In this document: in pieces, positions 11,361 to 22,307 of the stretch
How positions within the stretch are numbered: position 1 is the first letter of the stretch
Layout of the letters: each line of letters begins with the position of its first letter
From: Nematostella vectensis
Taxonomy: Eukaryota > Cnidaria > Anthozoa > Actiniaria > Edwardsiidae
Direction of reading: 5' to 3'
Length of the DNA: 64,000 bases
Assembly (NCBI RefSeq): GCF_932526225.1
Contig: NC_064039.1
Span: 13,472,139 to 13,536,138 of the forward strand
Made by a program: the position numbers and the translations under genes
The notes under the pieces: generated by a model
Databases searched by the model: none
The model's input: the letters and a program-made list of their open reading frames with translations, nothing else
What the model was told of the DNA's origin: nothing

Positions 11361-13391
11361 GCAATGGTGTAATTGGAGACAGGAAAACATTTAATTAAAA
11401 GACACGCTTGTAGTCCTTAGAAGACTGAGAGTATCCCTATAAATATTTGGGACGTGTTTGTTGCTTCTAGGGCAGGCCATCATAGCCTTGCTCGCAGGCG
11501 TGGAAAAGGCGGGTCGCATTCAACTTTCTAGGCTTTTGCGCGGCTTATTGCAAAATGTGTGATATGATTACGGTTGCGATACCCAAAGCATTATTGCCCT
11601 TATTCTGCAGGCTAGCAGTCCTCGGTAGAGGATCTCGTCCTATCCCTTAGTGTGTAAGATTCGCCCAAGTCCTATCCCATAGGGTGCAAGATTCGTTCTG
11701 TATTCGGGCGCGTAACTGTTCTGCTGTGTTCCTTAGCTCTGCTGTCCGTAGCATATCCTGAGATGTCTGTGGACAAGAAATATATTAAATTACTAACTGA
11801 ATATCATTGTGGATTGAGAATATAATAAAATATGTGCAATAAAATAAAACTTAGCCTAAAAAACCCCAAAAAATTTTGTCTGCTGTTAGACATCAAATGC
11901 AAACGAGACAAGCAATATAGAAAAAAAACTTGCCATGAGTTCGGGCAATAAAATCTCCGTTGATAACCTTTTTGTTTATTTTCTTTTAAAACGTTTTAAT
12001 TAAGATTAATGTCAATCTCCTCTCCAGAGCCTTTCTTATTTTGTGAGAAATAGGATGGGCTCTCGGGAAAGATTGGGTTAATGTAGGAGTTTTGTGGTTC
12101 TGCGTTACCATGGGGATGCTATGTCATATTGATTGATTTAATTTTTAATAACGCGAGGTGTCTTGAATAATCGACAGGAATAGAGCTTATTTTACTTGGT
12201 TTTTCAATATTCTGCGAGATCTCGCTTTCTGGCTTCCGTCATTCAAAATCCATGAAGATTTTTTATTGGTCAGCACTGAAATGGTTTCCAATCACGCCAC
12301 CTCTCGGTAAAGCTCTGACCAATCAAAAAGCACCAAATGTAATTTCGTTAGTTTGAATGACGGAAGTCAGAAAGCAGTTGGAAATTAATGACGAGAGAAG
12401 TTCGCAGAATATTTCAAATCGCATTAAGCTAAAAATAGCTTTTTCCAATTTTCCAGTGGATAGTACTAAACTTGGGGTCCCCCGAAATTTCGATGTGCTC
12501 GCAGTTTTCGGCTAATGCTCGCACATTTTTTTCCCGCTGTGCTCGCATTGTATTTTTCGGTGTGCTCGCTGCTCGATTTAATCAACAACTAGAAATGCTT
12601 GGTTTCGCATAAAAAACGAGGTGCTTGCAAGCTCGCAAGTGTTTGCCAAAGACCATTCGGGGACCCTAACTTGTGCTCGTTCCACGGACTTTTCTATGTC
12701 CGTTTTGCACAAGAATAATAAGTAGGAAATAATGCTTTCGTTCCTTCCATATTAGTCATGAATTCATTTAATTCGAAAATTGCCTCAGCTTTATTCAAAT
12801 TTTGCTCCCTTCCATGGCAACATGTCTACAATTCAAGCGTTTTAAATGTTTCTTCTTAAAAGCTGTCTCTCAAATCTTTAAAATTTGATGACGTATGAGT
12901 ACATACACGAGAATTTACTATCAAGAAAACGTTCAAATTCGGGCTCTCGAAAGTCATAACTAAAAACTGGAAGATTTTCTCTTTCTCTGATGAACACTTC
13001 GAGTTCGGCAAATAAAGAAGAGTTTTATTACGTCACTTTGCTTATGTAAACGATTTAGCAGGTTGCTCTATTTGGAATACAAAAACATGGTGGCTGGACT
13101 GAAGCCAAATCGCATCTACAAATAAACATGGGTTGAAACTTTGAAACAGAGTCGAATTGAACGGCACTTGTTAAAATGAAGGAGTAATCAATCTATAGCG
13201 GCATTTTCACGGGTTTGGAAAGTCAAATCTTTGACGAGAAGAAAAGGGAGACCTCAAGTACGAAAAATATACTCAAAACACAATAACGCAACTGATATTA
13301 CTCGGAATTGAACAAAACCAACACAATCAGCTGGGACAAGAGGCTGCTCCGAAGAATGAAGAAATAAACGCAACCAAAAAGATAAGAAAAA
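11361..13391. other. Intergenic region between the receptor gene and the Myc-like gene
   Basis: It contains the presumed 3' UTR and poly(A) signals of the receptor gene (11824, 11838), a small direct duplication around 11630-11695 (TCCTATCCC..GATTCG), a MITE at 12186-12440 and a GTGCTCGC-rich patch at about 12490-12570. The 5' UTR and promoter of the downstream gene should lie near 13000-13391, but no TATA box stands out. Confidence 0.55.
12186..12440. mobile_element. MITE family A, copy 1
   Basis: The terminal inverted repeats are imperfect: TTTTTCAATATTCTGCGAGA on the left against TTCGCAGAATATTTCAAAT on the right. An inner pair GGCTTCCGTCATTCAAA faces TTTGAATGACGGAAGTC. A related copy lies at 16118-16340; both contain GCACTGAAATGGTTTC and AGCACCAAATGTA. 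There is no ORF. Confidence 0.7.
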
Positions 13392-14543
13392 ATGTTCAGC
13401 CCACCGTTTTCTCCACTTTTTCGAAGGAGATCTGTTACAGTATTCTTCGACGATCTTCTTAGCGAATCGGAAAGACAAAGCGGCGATAATATTACAAATA
13501 ACGAGCTTTTGCCGGTGGGTTACGAGCGAGATCGGCGACCAAGTTTACGAAACAACTGGAACTCCAACTTACAAGTTGTTCCGGGTATTAGCATTTTAGA
13601 TGAGACTGCAGAAAGTGTGTTCATCAATGATAACGAATCTCAGTGCTCAAAAATGTCGAATACAAATGCTTACTGGGATAACTACATCCCAAGAAGCCCT
13701 TTCTTGACAAGGACATCAATTTCTGAATTGGACGGTATCGGGGTTTTGTCGCCTCTTTATTCTGTTTCAACGCCTAGTAATTTTCATTTCACGAAAAGCC
13801 CCTCGATTTTCGAGATTTGCAGTGCGTCTCGACGGAAATCATCCGAAGACTTATCGATCTATCTTCCGGATCATTTTACCCCTTTGACACTGGAAGGACT
13901 AGAAAATGCAGTGACAAAGACCGTGTTCCAGTTCCCAGTGATTAAAAAGGAATGTGACGAGCTTGCTAATGATAACGACGTGTTTACAAATACTTCCGAG
14001 AATGACCTCACCCTCGGGGCACTTTCAAAAGACAATGACGTCATCCCAGGGGCACTTTCGGGAGACGTCCACAGTTTGGAAACGAAAAATGACTGCATAG
14101 ACAGCTTTGCAAAAACGAAGGAAACAATAGTAAAAAATGATGAAGATATTGGTATCAAGCAAAAAAATCCGGAAGAATGTCAGAAGAAAAGGCGAAAACG
14201 ACGTAATCTGGTATCTCCAGAGGCAGAGGTGAATGCAAAACGTTCTCAGGAAAAAAAATCTGTTTCACTCAGTGCGCAAATCGAGCCAGATTTAAGAAAT
14301 CAGCTTGAGAGAGAAAGGAGGAACGACTTGAATACTAAATTCCAAAAGTTAAAGTCCTGCTTACCTGCCATGGCAAACTGCAAGAAAGCTTCAAAGATTG
14401 CAATACTCCGAGAGGCAACAAACTTTACAACATTCCTAAGAAAGCAGGAAGTTGATTTGGAAAAGGAAATTCAGACTCAAAAGGCATTGAACACATTACT
14501 CCTGCAAAAACTAGTAGACGTTAATGCAGTGGCGAGGAGTTGA
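13392..14543 (+). CDS. myc: Myc-type bHLH-leucine-zipper transcription factor, intronless
   Basis: This is a single open frame of 383 codons starting at the first ATG. Residues about 300-352 form a bHLH: basic LERERRND, helix 1, loop, then helix 2 with KASKIAILREATN. A leucine zipper follows to about residue 380. Helix 2 matches the KAPKVVILKKAT pattern of Myc better than the Max pattern, so Myc family is the best call. A Myc heterodimer with Max at E-boxes controlling growth genes is the family role. A basic cluster KKRRKRR at about residues 265-272 could be a nuclear signal. I see no clear Myc box I or II in the N-terminal half, which is Ser- and Asp-rich. The His that contacts the E-box in Myc and Max is Arg302 here. 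No introns are needed; vertebrate myc genes are split. A possible poly(A) signal AATAAA lies at 15100. Confidence 0.75.
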   Translation: MFSPPFSPLFRRRSVTVFFDDLLSESERQSGDNITNNELLPVGYERDRRPSLRNNWNSNLQVVPGISILDETAESVFINDNESQCSKMSNTNAYWDNYIPRSPFLTRTSISELDGIGVLSPLYSVSTPSNFHFTKSPSIFEICSASRRKSSEDLSIYLPDHFTPLTLEGLENAVTKTVFQFPVIKKECDELANDNDVFTNTSENDLTLGALSKDNDVIPGALSGDVHSLETKNDCIDSFAKTKETIVKNDEDIGIKQKNPEECQKKRRKRRNLVSPEAEVNAKRSQEKKSVSLSAQIEPDLRNQLERERRNDLNTKFQKLKSCLPAMANCKKASKIAILREATNFTTFLRKQEVDLEKEIQTQKALNTLLLQKLVDVNAVARS

Positions 14544-15187
14544 AGGCACATCTGCTTGCTCTCCCAATGTTATGTTCAGCCAAGTCGCATAAAATATTCT
14601 TGGCTAGTTCACAGAATACTCACAATTTAGCAATCAAAGATAATGTCTGTGTCTCGTTATTTTTTTTTTCTTTTATTTGAAGGTTCCTTTTAGGATTAGG
14701 TCCCTCATATGAGTAGGTCCCTTTGCACACTTTTGGTTTGGGTCCATGACGTAGGGGCATTTCGAACAGGGAACCCAAACGCGTCAGCGCATGTAAAGTT
14801 GAAGGTCTTGGTTTAGAGGTCGTAGAATTCAAGGTCTTCTGATGACAGTTTATTAGGGACCACAGCTGTTGATGGAACAACAGCTGCATGGAGAGTATAG
14901 CTTAGATGAAAAATCATTCTCAAGATACATTTAACCATGACAAAAGGATATTTTATCTAAAATGTAATGTGGCTTACGCACGTTTCGAAAACACAATTGA
15001 ATAATTTGTAGAAGGTTGTTTTCATACAATCTTTTTGTTGTTCAAAAGACAATTAGCAACACATTATCTCATACTCGTTATTTATAATTTATAGCATAGA
15101 ATAAATCGAATATCATTAAGTACTGAAATACAGGATTAAAAGCCAACTCAATTGTTACGTGGAACAGTTTTGATATGGAGTTTTAGT

Positions 15188-18100
15188 ATGGAGCTGGTCG
15201 TAGTGCTTCTATTTTTTATTCAGGTAAGCTGAGCACGTAACCATAGATAGAGAGGCACCATCATATCCCAATACCTTAGAGTGTGGTTATAAACGCCATA
15301 GAAAAGGCAGACGCATAAGAATTTCCTGGAGAGGTGTGTGTGCAGGTATCGGAATAAGCAAAAAGCTTAATATTTGAAGGTAAAAACAAAGGAACAACAA
15401 AGTTTAATGGTTATAAGATTTATTTCTTCCTTGAGGAGGTGACATGGGCCTTGGATATGTTATTGCACCTGGTTTATTACAAATGGTGAATTTTGGAAAA
15501 AACAACTAGAGAAAGGCATAGATAGTCATTAGAACTTTAAAGCTAAATGCTATTTCTTCCTATGCTTCGGTTTAATTTGATATCAATCCTGCTTTTAAAA
15601 AATGCGATGATGGTGAAACAATTCTTTGACTCTTTTGTCTTTAAGCAATTTTGAAAGCTTATTAGTTATTTTAAAAATTACTTCCACCCTAAATGAAAAT
15701 AATAGAAACTAACGTCTTTTTTATCTGAATTAAACAGTAATAAAGAATCGAAATCTTACATGGCCCCTCTGGGCCTATATAAATAAAGTTATTTGAAAAT
15801 AATAACTTCCACCCTAAATGAAAAAAAATATATTTATATCGTCTTTTTTTCTGAAATAAACAATTTTTATCCAAAATAAAGAATTAAAATTTTGCATTGC
15901 CCCTCAGGGTCTATAATCAATAAGGTAAAAAGAAACTATACCAAAACGCGCACAAATAGGATAAAATAATAATGTGATTTTACACACTCAATCTCATGCA
16001 TAATTCATTCAAAGCGCAAGAAGAATGAATAGAATGCATTGGTTCACAAGTAGGGGCGAGCAACATTCTGGTTTTATACGAGCTTTTGTAGAGTATAGAT
16101 AACGTGCTGAAGATATCACTTTATTGTTTTTCAATGTTCTGGAAAATCTCGCCGCCGATAAAAGTTAATCGCCTCCTGGCTTCCGTCAATCAAAATTTTG
16201 AATTTGTTAGGCTAGCACTGAAATGGTTTCTCAGGGTATTGACCAATCAAACAGCACCAAATGTAGTTATCCATTAGTTTGAAATCCGTTTTTTTTTTAA
16301 CGTCAAGATTGCAAAATATCTTATAAAGCGCATCTATTTTTGTTATGAATTAATATCGTTTTTTCAATGTTAGCAGGTGGCGCGATTTTTGTTTTGGACT
16401 AAGGGCATAATTCTAATAGATTATTTTGTCTTTTCTCGGTTGAAGTTTCTTGAAATGCCGCTTTAAGAAACTTGCTTTGTCGTACTTAACCCGTGGCTTC
16501 TCTTGCTTTGCGGATGGAGTCGCAATCAGCAAAGCAAGAGAAGCCACACTGATAGCTCGCTCTGGCACTCTTGAGCCCGGTGGCCTCAACTGGCTTGAAG
16601 AAACCGTTTAGTATTCCATACCACCCTACTTACCATCATCCGCTATCTTCCTTAAGTTACTTCTTAATCAGTTACTATTTTTATCTTTTGTTAGTTAATC
16701 ATCAATGAACTTTGTACATAAACTAGCTGTAACATGCCACTGTAACTCATTTATAACCTGAAGAAGGCAGGTATTGTCCTGCCGAAATATCGTTTAAAAA
16801 AACAACTCTGCGTTGTTGTCACCTTTTTCTTTTAAAGGTTTTTTTTTTCTCGACGATCGATAACTCGAAGTCTAATTGTTAATTTGTATATTAACTTTTG
16901 CGCAGTGTGCGCGCACCTAATCTCCTGCGCAGCCGTCCTTGGTGCCCCCCCCCCCCCTCCCCTAGGCGGACAATTATCTTAAAGAAGAAGAAAAGAATCC
17001 TTTGACTGCGCTACCCCCTCCCCCAACGCTCCTGAACCTATGTTCTTATAAGCGGGTAACAACTGTATACTCACTAGAATAGCTATATAACCAAACTTGC
17101 TGCTCTCATTTTTTCAGTTTATAACGAACAGCCTGTTCACCAAAGGCAAGTATCAATCTATACGTACACTATACGTACGTACACTTCCGGTCAATACCTC
17201 CCCTACCCCCTTCTTATTTCTTCCCATTCACCCTATACGTCATGGTAAAAACACCTGCATCACTATCCCGAACCCTCCTTATAGTCCAACTCCGCTTACT
17301 GTAGCATTATCCCCACAAAGACCCTCCCACCCTCACCCCTGCCACCTAGCTCTACCCGTATCACAACCATTATCCCCCTTTTATGTCCCCCTTCTCCCCA
17401 GGTGCCATGGTACGAATACCCGCATTTAAGCCCAATGTCCCCAGAAAAGAGAGTTACAGTAGAGAGAACTTGGAGGGACTCAGAAAACCAAATGAAACAA
17501 AAATTAATAAGCCCTTACTTTTGTCACTGAGCCAAACCCCCCTTGCTCCGCCCCTGTCGTATACAGTGTATAAATTCTTAACTCAATATGTTCTATTGAG
17601 GGTTTCTTTAGTGCTTAAGAACATTCACGACACTGATGGATCATATATGACAAACAATAACCTGTAATTTTTTATATTCATTCATAGGAGAGCCCAAACC
17701 TGTGGCTCTCTACCCATTGAATGCCGAACACAAGACGCGTGATATCAGTGGCAATGGTCTTCAGTCTGGAATCGAGTCTGGCGTGACACTTGTCAAGGGA
17801 CCTGATGGAAGAGAGGGCGGGGCATATTACTTCTCTGGGACGTCCAGTAGCTACGTCGAGATCCCTTACCACGCAAAGGTTGACACAAGGTGAAGTAAAA
17901 CTTCCTTTAGCTGAAGGTTTTGTCCAGTCCCATGAAATTAGAGTGCACATTCGTTAAGAAAATTTTCTCGGCTTTACACATATTTTAAATAAGGTTGCAC
18001 TCGGAGAATCTATTTGTCGTAACCCGCAGTGCTTCAAGGGTATCCAAAAAAATAAGCGTAAATAAAAACAAACACAGGTGAATAAAGCGACGTCCAGAGA

Positions 18101-21100
18101 CAAGTATTCAGTTATTTATACGTTACCCATGAACCACTGCGGGTTACGATACATTGATTCGCTGGTGCAATCTTTATCAAAATAGGTGTAGAGGTTTGAT
18201 GATGATGCAGTTTTTTACAGGGCAGACAGCCATCACAAATTTAAAGCGACTATCTAATTCACAGGTACTCCCTCACGGTGCTGTTATGGATACGTCCTGA
18301 ACACATCGGTCCGATTTTTAATTACTTTCGTTCGACCTTTGGCGTTCATTTGTGGCTTGTGGTTCAGGAGAAGCCAAGGGTATTCGGAAAAGTGATTACG
18401 CGATATTGGGTCTGGGAAAATGCTGTAACAACCAAAGGTATTTAGATTTTTATCTATAACAGTAATTACTGTTTTTGCTTTGCTGATTGCCTGTTAAAGA
18501 AGATTCCAATCTTGATTTGTTTATAGTCATGTCAAATGCTGTTCTATAATGATCATGAAAAATTTTCAGTGATTCCGAAGAAACGACGACCAGAATATTA
18601 TCTAAAAATGTCAGTTCCCATGAGGTTGCTATCGATCTTTGATTGGACATCACATCTTTATCAGTCACATTACAGTTGCACACCTGGTACTTCGTGGGAT
18701 TCAGCTATGATTACACATCGGGATGGGCAAGAGTTTATCTGGACGGAGTCATGATCGGCGAGTTGAACATTGGCAAAGTGGAACTGGCGACGCACCGGGA
18801 GGTAAAGGGAGCGTGCGCGCAGCCCCCAGACCGTAAAAGAAAACGCAGCCCTCTCCCCCCCCCCCCCCCTTAGCAAATCCTACATGCCTGCATAGGGCGT
18901 GTCATGAGGCGTGGTGAGGGGGTGAGGTGGCGTAGCTAGGAAGTGCGCGCGCAGCCCCCTACCGGCAAAATGTGGCTCATTTCTTATTAAAAAATCATTA
19001 TTAGATATCATACTCGTTTTGCATGTCCTGGGAATGCGCACCTCTCTCCACCCTCGCTCAGGGCGTCATGAGGCGTGGGGAGGAGGAGGAGGCTTTGGTT
19101 AGTGGGGTTGTGGGGAGGGGCAAATCAGATGCAGAAGGAGATAATGATAGATATGATGGTGGTAGTAATGATGATGATGATCATCATGATGATATTGATA
19201 ATTATGATTATTATCACAATTATGATTTAACTATGTTCAGGATTTAATTAGTGAGTAGCGATACGAGCAAAGTGGTTTTTCCTCTTCCTGTACTAGCAAA
19301 AAACATGCATGCTATTGTTGATGCAATAGCGAATATGTGTTTATAGATTCGTCTGGCAGCCGTAACACATGACGGGCGGTATTTTCGCGGTGCCATGGGG
19401 TGTCTGCAGATATACAACAAAGCCCTCAACCTCAAACAGATAAGAAAGTCCAGTGGTCTTTGCTCAGCTGGTAAGCGAATTATATCCTTAGAAGAGTATG
19501 TAACTAGAAAGTCGTTGTTTAAGCCTGATATGACCAGAAAAAACTACAAACAAGCTAGAACAAATAGGTGGTCTGCTAAGTTGGAATCAGGGAGATAAAT
19601 CAATACTCTGTAAAAACAGAGTAGTTTGCCGACGTTTCGAACTTATAGTTATACAGGCGATATCCAGAGAAACACTGTCCCGTTGGGACGTGTCGTATGT
19701 ATACAGTAAACGAAACCCGCGTGTGAAAAACCGTAAATTAACCCAAAATAGTTTTAAAAATTTTGGCCTACTAACTCTCATTTCATGGGGTACAAACTAT
19801 CAATTACCTCCGTGAGTCTTCCTTAACAGTACCTTTTTTTGCAGAACTGATTCGGCCTTGTTTCAATTACACACTAATTGAAGACTTTAAAAGGGCTTTG
19901 AATCAAACTTGGAACCGTCTAAAAGGCCAACAGCAAATATCGACCCAAGGGCCGCAAAGTAATCTGGGACCGTCTGGGTGGATGCGTGGCCCGTACCCAC
20001 AGAGGGAGACTGGTGCGGTGGAACGCGACCTGTGCTTTGGTGATGTCAGTGGTGACTGTCAGTACAAAGCCTCAGTGACGGTTCGTCAGTGTTTCGGGTA
20101 TTATGTGTACAAGTTCATTGGACTACCTCAAGAACTACAAATTTCTGTAGATAAAGGTGCGTAACTTACCGCAAAGTTGTCTTCCGATAACTCTCGAAAA
20201 AATACTTTAACTTTTCTTGGATTTTTTCGATTTTTCGATATATTCATTATGTACTTATTCTATAAATAAAGCAAACATTTGATGAGTCGCGGTCTCGCTA
20301 GACCAAAGTGATCTCTGGTTCCCTTAAAATATAATTTGAAATAATCCTTCCCACAAACGTAAGTGCTAAGGGTGCAGGATGGAGAGTGAATCTAAAAACC
20401 TCGCGGGCTTCCTGTGGTCGACAAATCCCTTTAATGAGGGGGAAGGAGACAATGCCAAATATCACTCGTCCTCAGCTCCTACCGCTTCGCGCTCGACGCA
20501 TCGCCACAGGAACTCCAAGCGCCTGTGTTTCTTTTCTGTCGCTTTTTGTGCAAAAGCGGTGCCTACGGAGGAAGCAAGGCAGATGCTTGGTCCCCTAAGA
20601 CTTTCCTACCTTTCATAACAACAGTTTATTATGCGAAAATAAGATAACGACTGTACAATTGTCTTTTGCGTTATCCTCGGTAAATTCATAGTAACTCTAT
20701 CCTTTAGTAAAATCATTAACTCTACCACTCTTTTATTATAAATCTTAAAATACATTTTTTTTTCTTCGGTGAATCACAAACTGCCTTTCTTTCAGTAAAT
20801 CATAAGCTAATCCTTTGATTTACAATTTTTCAGACGTGGATGCTGAAACTCTACCGGAGAGAATCTTTCAAGAAAGGCCTCGCTATCAACTCACGGTTCA
20901 CGTGTTCTATGAAGAGTCAAACGTCCCCTCCCCCACCCAGTGCGTCGAGTATTGTCTTGCAGTTGGGGAGAAGTGCGAGTCATTCAATTACAGCGCTGAA
21001 GACAACGGAACATGCCAACTGAACAACGCCACTGCCTTGGGTTATGACCACCACTTGTTAGCCAATCAGAGCTGGGCATACTTCCACCCAGTAGCACTGG

Positions 21101-21105
21101 TGTGA
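15188..21105 (+). CDS. Secreted LamG-D8C-PAN protein (427 aa)
   Basis: Exons read: 15188-15223, 17118-17145, 17688-17889, 18265-18437, 18665-18801, 19347-19470, 19845-20156 and 20834-21105 (TGA). The total is 1284 nt and all phases agree. The first exon encodes a hydrophobic leader MELVVVLLFFIQ. Exons 3-6 form one LamG/concanavalin-like domain (PVALYPLN..., GGAYYFSG..SYVEIP, VYLDG, GCLQIYNKAL). Exon 7 resembles the second half of the uromodulin-type D8C domain (GWMRGPYPQ...GAVERDLCF...VRQCFGYYVYKF). Exon 8 is a PAN/apple domain (CVEYCL...CESFNYS...CQLNN). No TM segment is present, so it should be an extracellular adhesion or matrix protein. Its LamG domain is homologous to the one in the next gene. 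A single fused gene is possible, but the stop, the poly(A) signal at 21326 and a new signal-peptide exon at 24076 favour two genes. Confidence 0.75.
16118..16340. mobile_element. MITE family A, copy 2
   Basis: Related to 12186-12440: TTTTTCAATGTTCTGGAAAA at the left, then GGCTTCCGTCAATCAAA, GCACTGAAATGGTTTC and AGCACCAAATGTAG. The right part (GATTGCAAAATATCTTATAA) is more decayed. It lies in intron 1 of the LamG-D8C-PAN gene. Confidence 0.65.
16493..16547. repeat. Perfect 19-bp hairpin
   Basis: GTGGCTTCTCTTGCTTTGC (16493-16511) is exactly inverted at 16529-16547, with a 17-nt loop. It lies in intron 1 of the LamG-D8C-PAN gene, about 210 bp before the hammerhead-like motif at 16758. Confidence 0.85.
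16550..16830 (+). mobile_element. Probable Penelope-type terminal fragment
   Basis: The block ends in CTGAAGAAGGCAGG, TATTGT, CCTGCCGAAATATCG and a T/A-rich tail. The arrangement CTGAnGAAGG...CCGAAA is typical of terminal repeats of Penelope-like elements. No coding part is left. The limits are approximate. Confidence 0.45.
16758..16792 (+). ncRNA. Hammerhead-ribozyme-like motif (Penelope terminal type)
   Basis: In order: CTGAAGA (16758-16764), one A, stem GGCAGG/CCTGCC with loop TATTGT (perfect 6 bp), GAAA (16784-16787), TATC and G. The conserved CUGANGA and GAAA cores are intact. Stem III would be the palindrome AUAU, so activity would probably need a dimer, and stem I pairs only weakly (AAC/GTT). 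It is likely a relic. Confidence 0.4.
20380..20600 (+). repeat. Short dispersed repeat (family shared with 57440-57965)
   Basis: GCGCCTGTGTTTCTTTTCTG, then GCAAAAGCGGTGCCT and CGGAGGAAGCAAGG, matches the reverse complement of about 57523-57595. An upstream GGGGGAAGGAGACAATGCC matches the complement near 57930-57960. It lies in the intron before the PAN exon. It is SINE-like in size, and no pol III promoter was confirmed. Confidence 0.6.
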
Positions 21106-21128
21106 CATCATCACATTTAGCGTTACCG

Positions 21129-21379
21129 CCCTGGGGCCCGTCTGTTGAAACACCCGAGAATTCTCGGGCCCGAAAACGTTTTATTCCTTAAATTTGAAAA
21201 TCTCAAAAATAGCCCTATTGTGCGTATTCATTTGAAATACGAACCAAGAGGAAGTTTAAACTGTTCTAAAACATGAAAGCGGTTCTCCAAAAGGAAAACA
21301 TGCAAAATTTTGAGCAAAACTGCAAAATAAAGTTTTCGGGCCGAGAATTCTCGGGTGTTCCGAGAAACGGGCGCCAGGC
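21129..21379. mobile_element. MITE with about 45-bp inverted ends containing a poly(A) signal
   Basis: GGGCCCGTCTGTTGAAACAC and CCCGAGAATTCTCGGGCCCG on the left are inverted on the right as CGGGCCGAGAATTCTCGGG, then TGTTCCGAGAAACGGGCGCC. The interior has AATAAA at 21326-21331, about 220 bp after the stop of the LamG-D8C-PAN gene. It starts only 24 bp after the stop codon. Confidence 0.75.
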
Positions 21380-22191
21380 TTGAGTAACTGAAAACAAACT
21401 GAGCTTTACTTTTTTATAGCAAAAAGATGGCGGTGGTGTGTCGATATTTTTATTTTATAGCACCTTTGATTTTAGTTGTATTAGCGGCATTGGCCTAGTT
21501 TACTTCTGGAGGGCCGAAAGAAACCTCAACCCATAAAAGATAAAATAATTTATTAGAACCCTCTCTATTCACAGGCCATCCGCTCTAAATTTTCACATCC
21601 TCAAAGAAACTTCCACTACGGAGAAAGTTCATTTATTCTCCCGAGGGGGGGGGGGGAGGGGGGGGCGTGAGTATTTTGATAAAAATAAGGGCTGAAATTA
21701 TTTCGCCCTCCCCTCTTCAGGAGGATCAAAATTTTCCATGTCCCCTCCTTACGCTTCCCAAATATTCTCGGTGCCCCCCCCCCCCCCCTCCAGATCGAAG
21801 AAAGAAGGGGCCAAGGAAGAGCAGCAGTGACAACGTTAAAGAAACGCGATCAAGAGATTAGCTGCAAGCTGGTCAGGAAGTTGAGGGTTAGGTATGGCTG
21901 AAAATATTAATTTAGAAAAGGCGAAGGCACTCAATTTCTCAAAGATGCGACTAAATCCAGGATTGTGGATGCCAAATAACTGCCTCCATTTTGAGACTAA
22001 TTGAACCAAGAAGTCTGATTTGACACTTGGTCAAATTGTATAGAAGAGACAACAACCAAAGGAATCAGTGCCCCCCCCCCCCCTTCAAAATCAATAAACT
22101 GTTCGAAGCCCCCCTATTAGACCTCCCCCCCACCACCACCACCACCCCCACGGTATCCTCACGTCCCCCCCCCTTTCGGGAAAATAATTAA

Positions 22192-22307
22192 ACTTTCCCT
22201 AGACACACTACTTTTACAATTTTGAAATATTTTTTTGCGTTTTCCGTTAAAAATCATCGGAGATTGCTGCGTCATCGACCGGAAGTGAACTGTTGACAAT
22301 GCCGCTG
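22192..22307 (+). repeat. Dispersed repeat family R, copy 1
   Basis: It shares AGACACACTACTTTTACAAT, TTTTTGCGTTTTCCGTTAAA and TCGACCGGAAGTGAACTG with copies at 34196-34316 (+), 36173-36232 (-, partial) and 36400-36510 (-). There is no ORF. Confidence 0.75.

Noticed and set aside
17097-17429. A 110-codon frame overlapping the microexon
   Set aside because: Low-complexity Pro/Thr/Ser translation of C-rich intron; only the first 28 nt after the acceptor fit the gene model.
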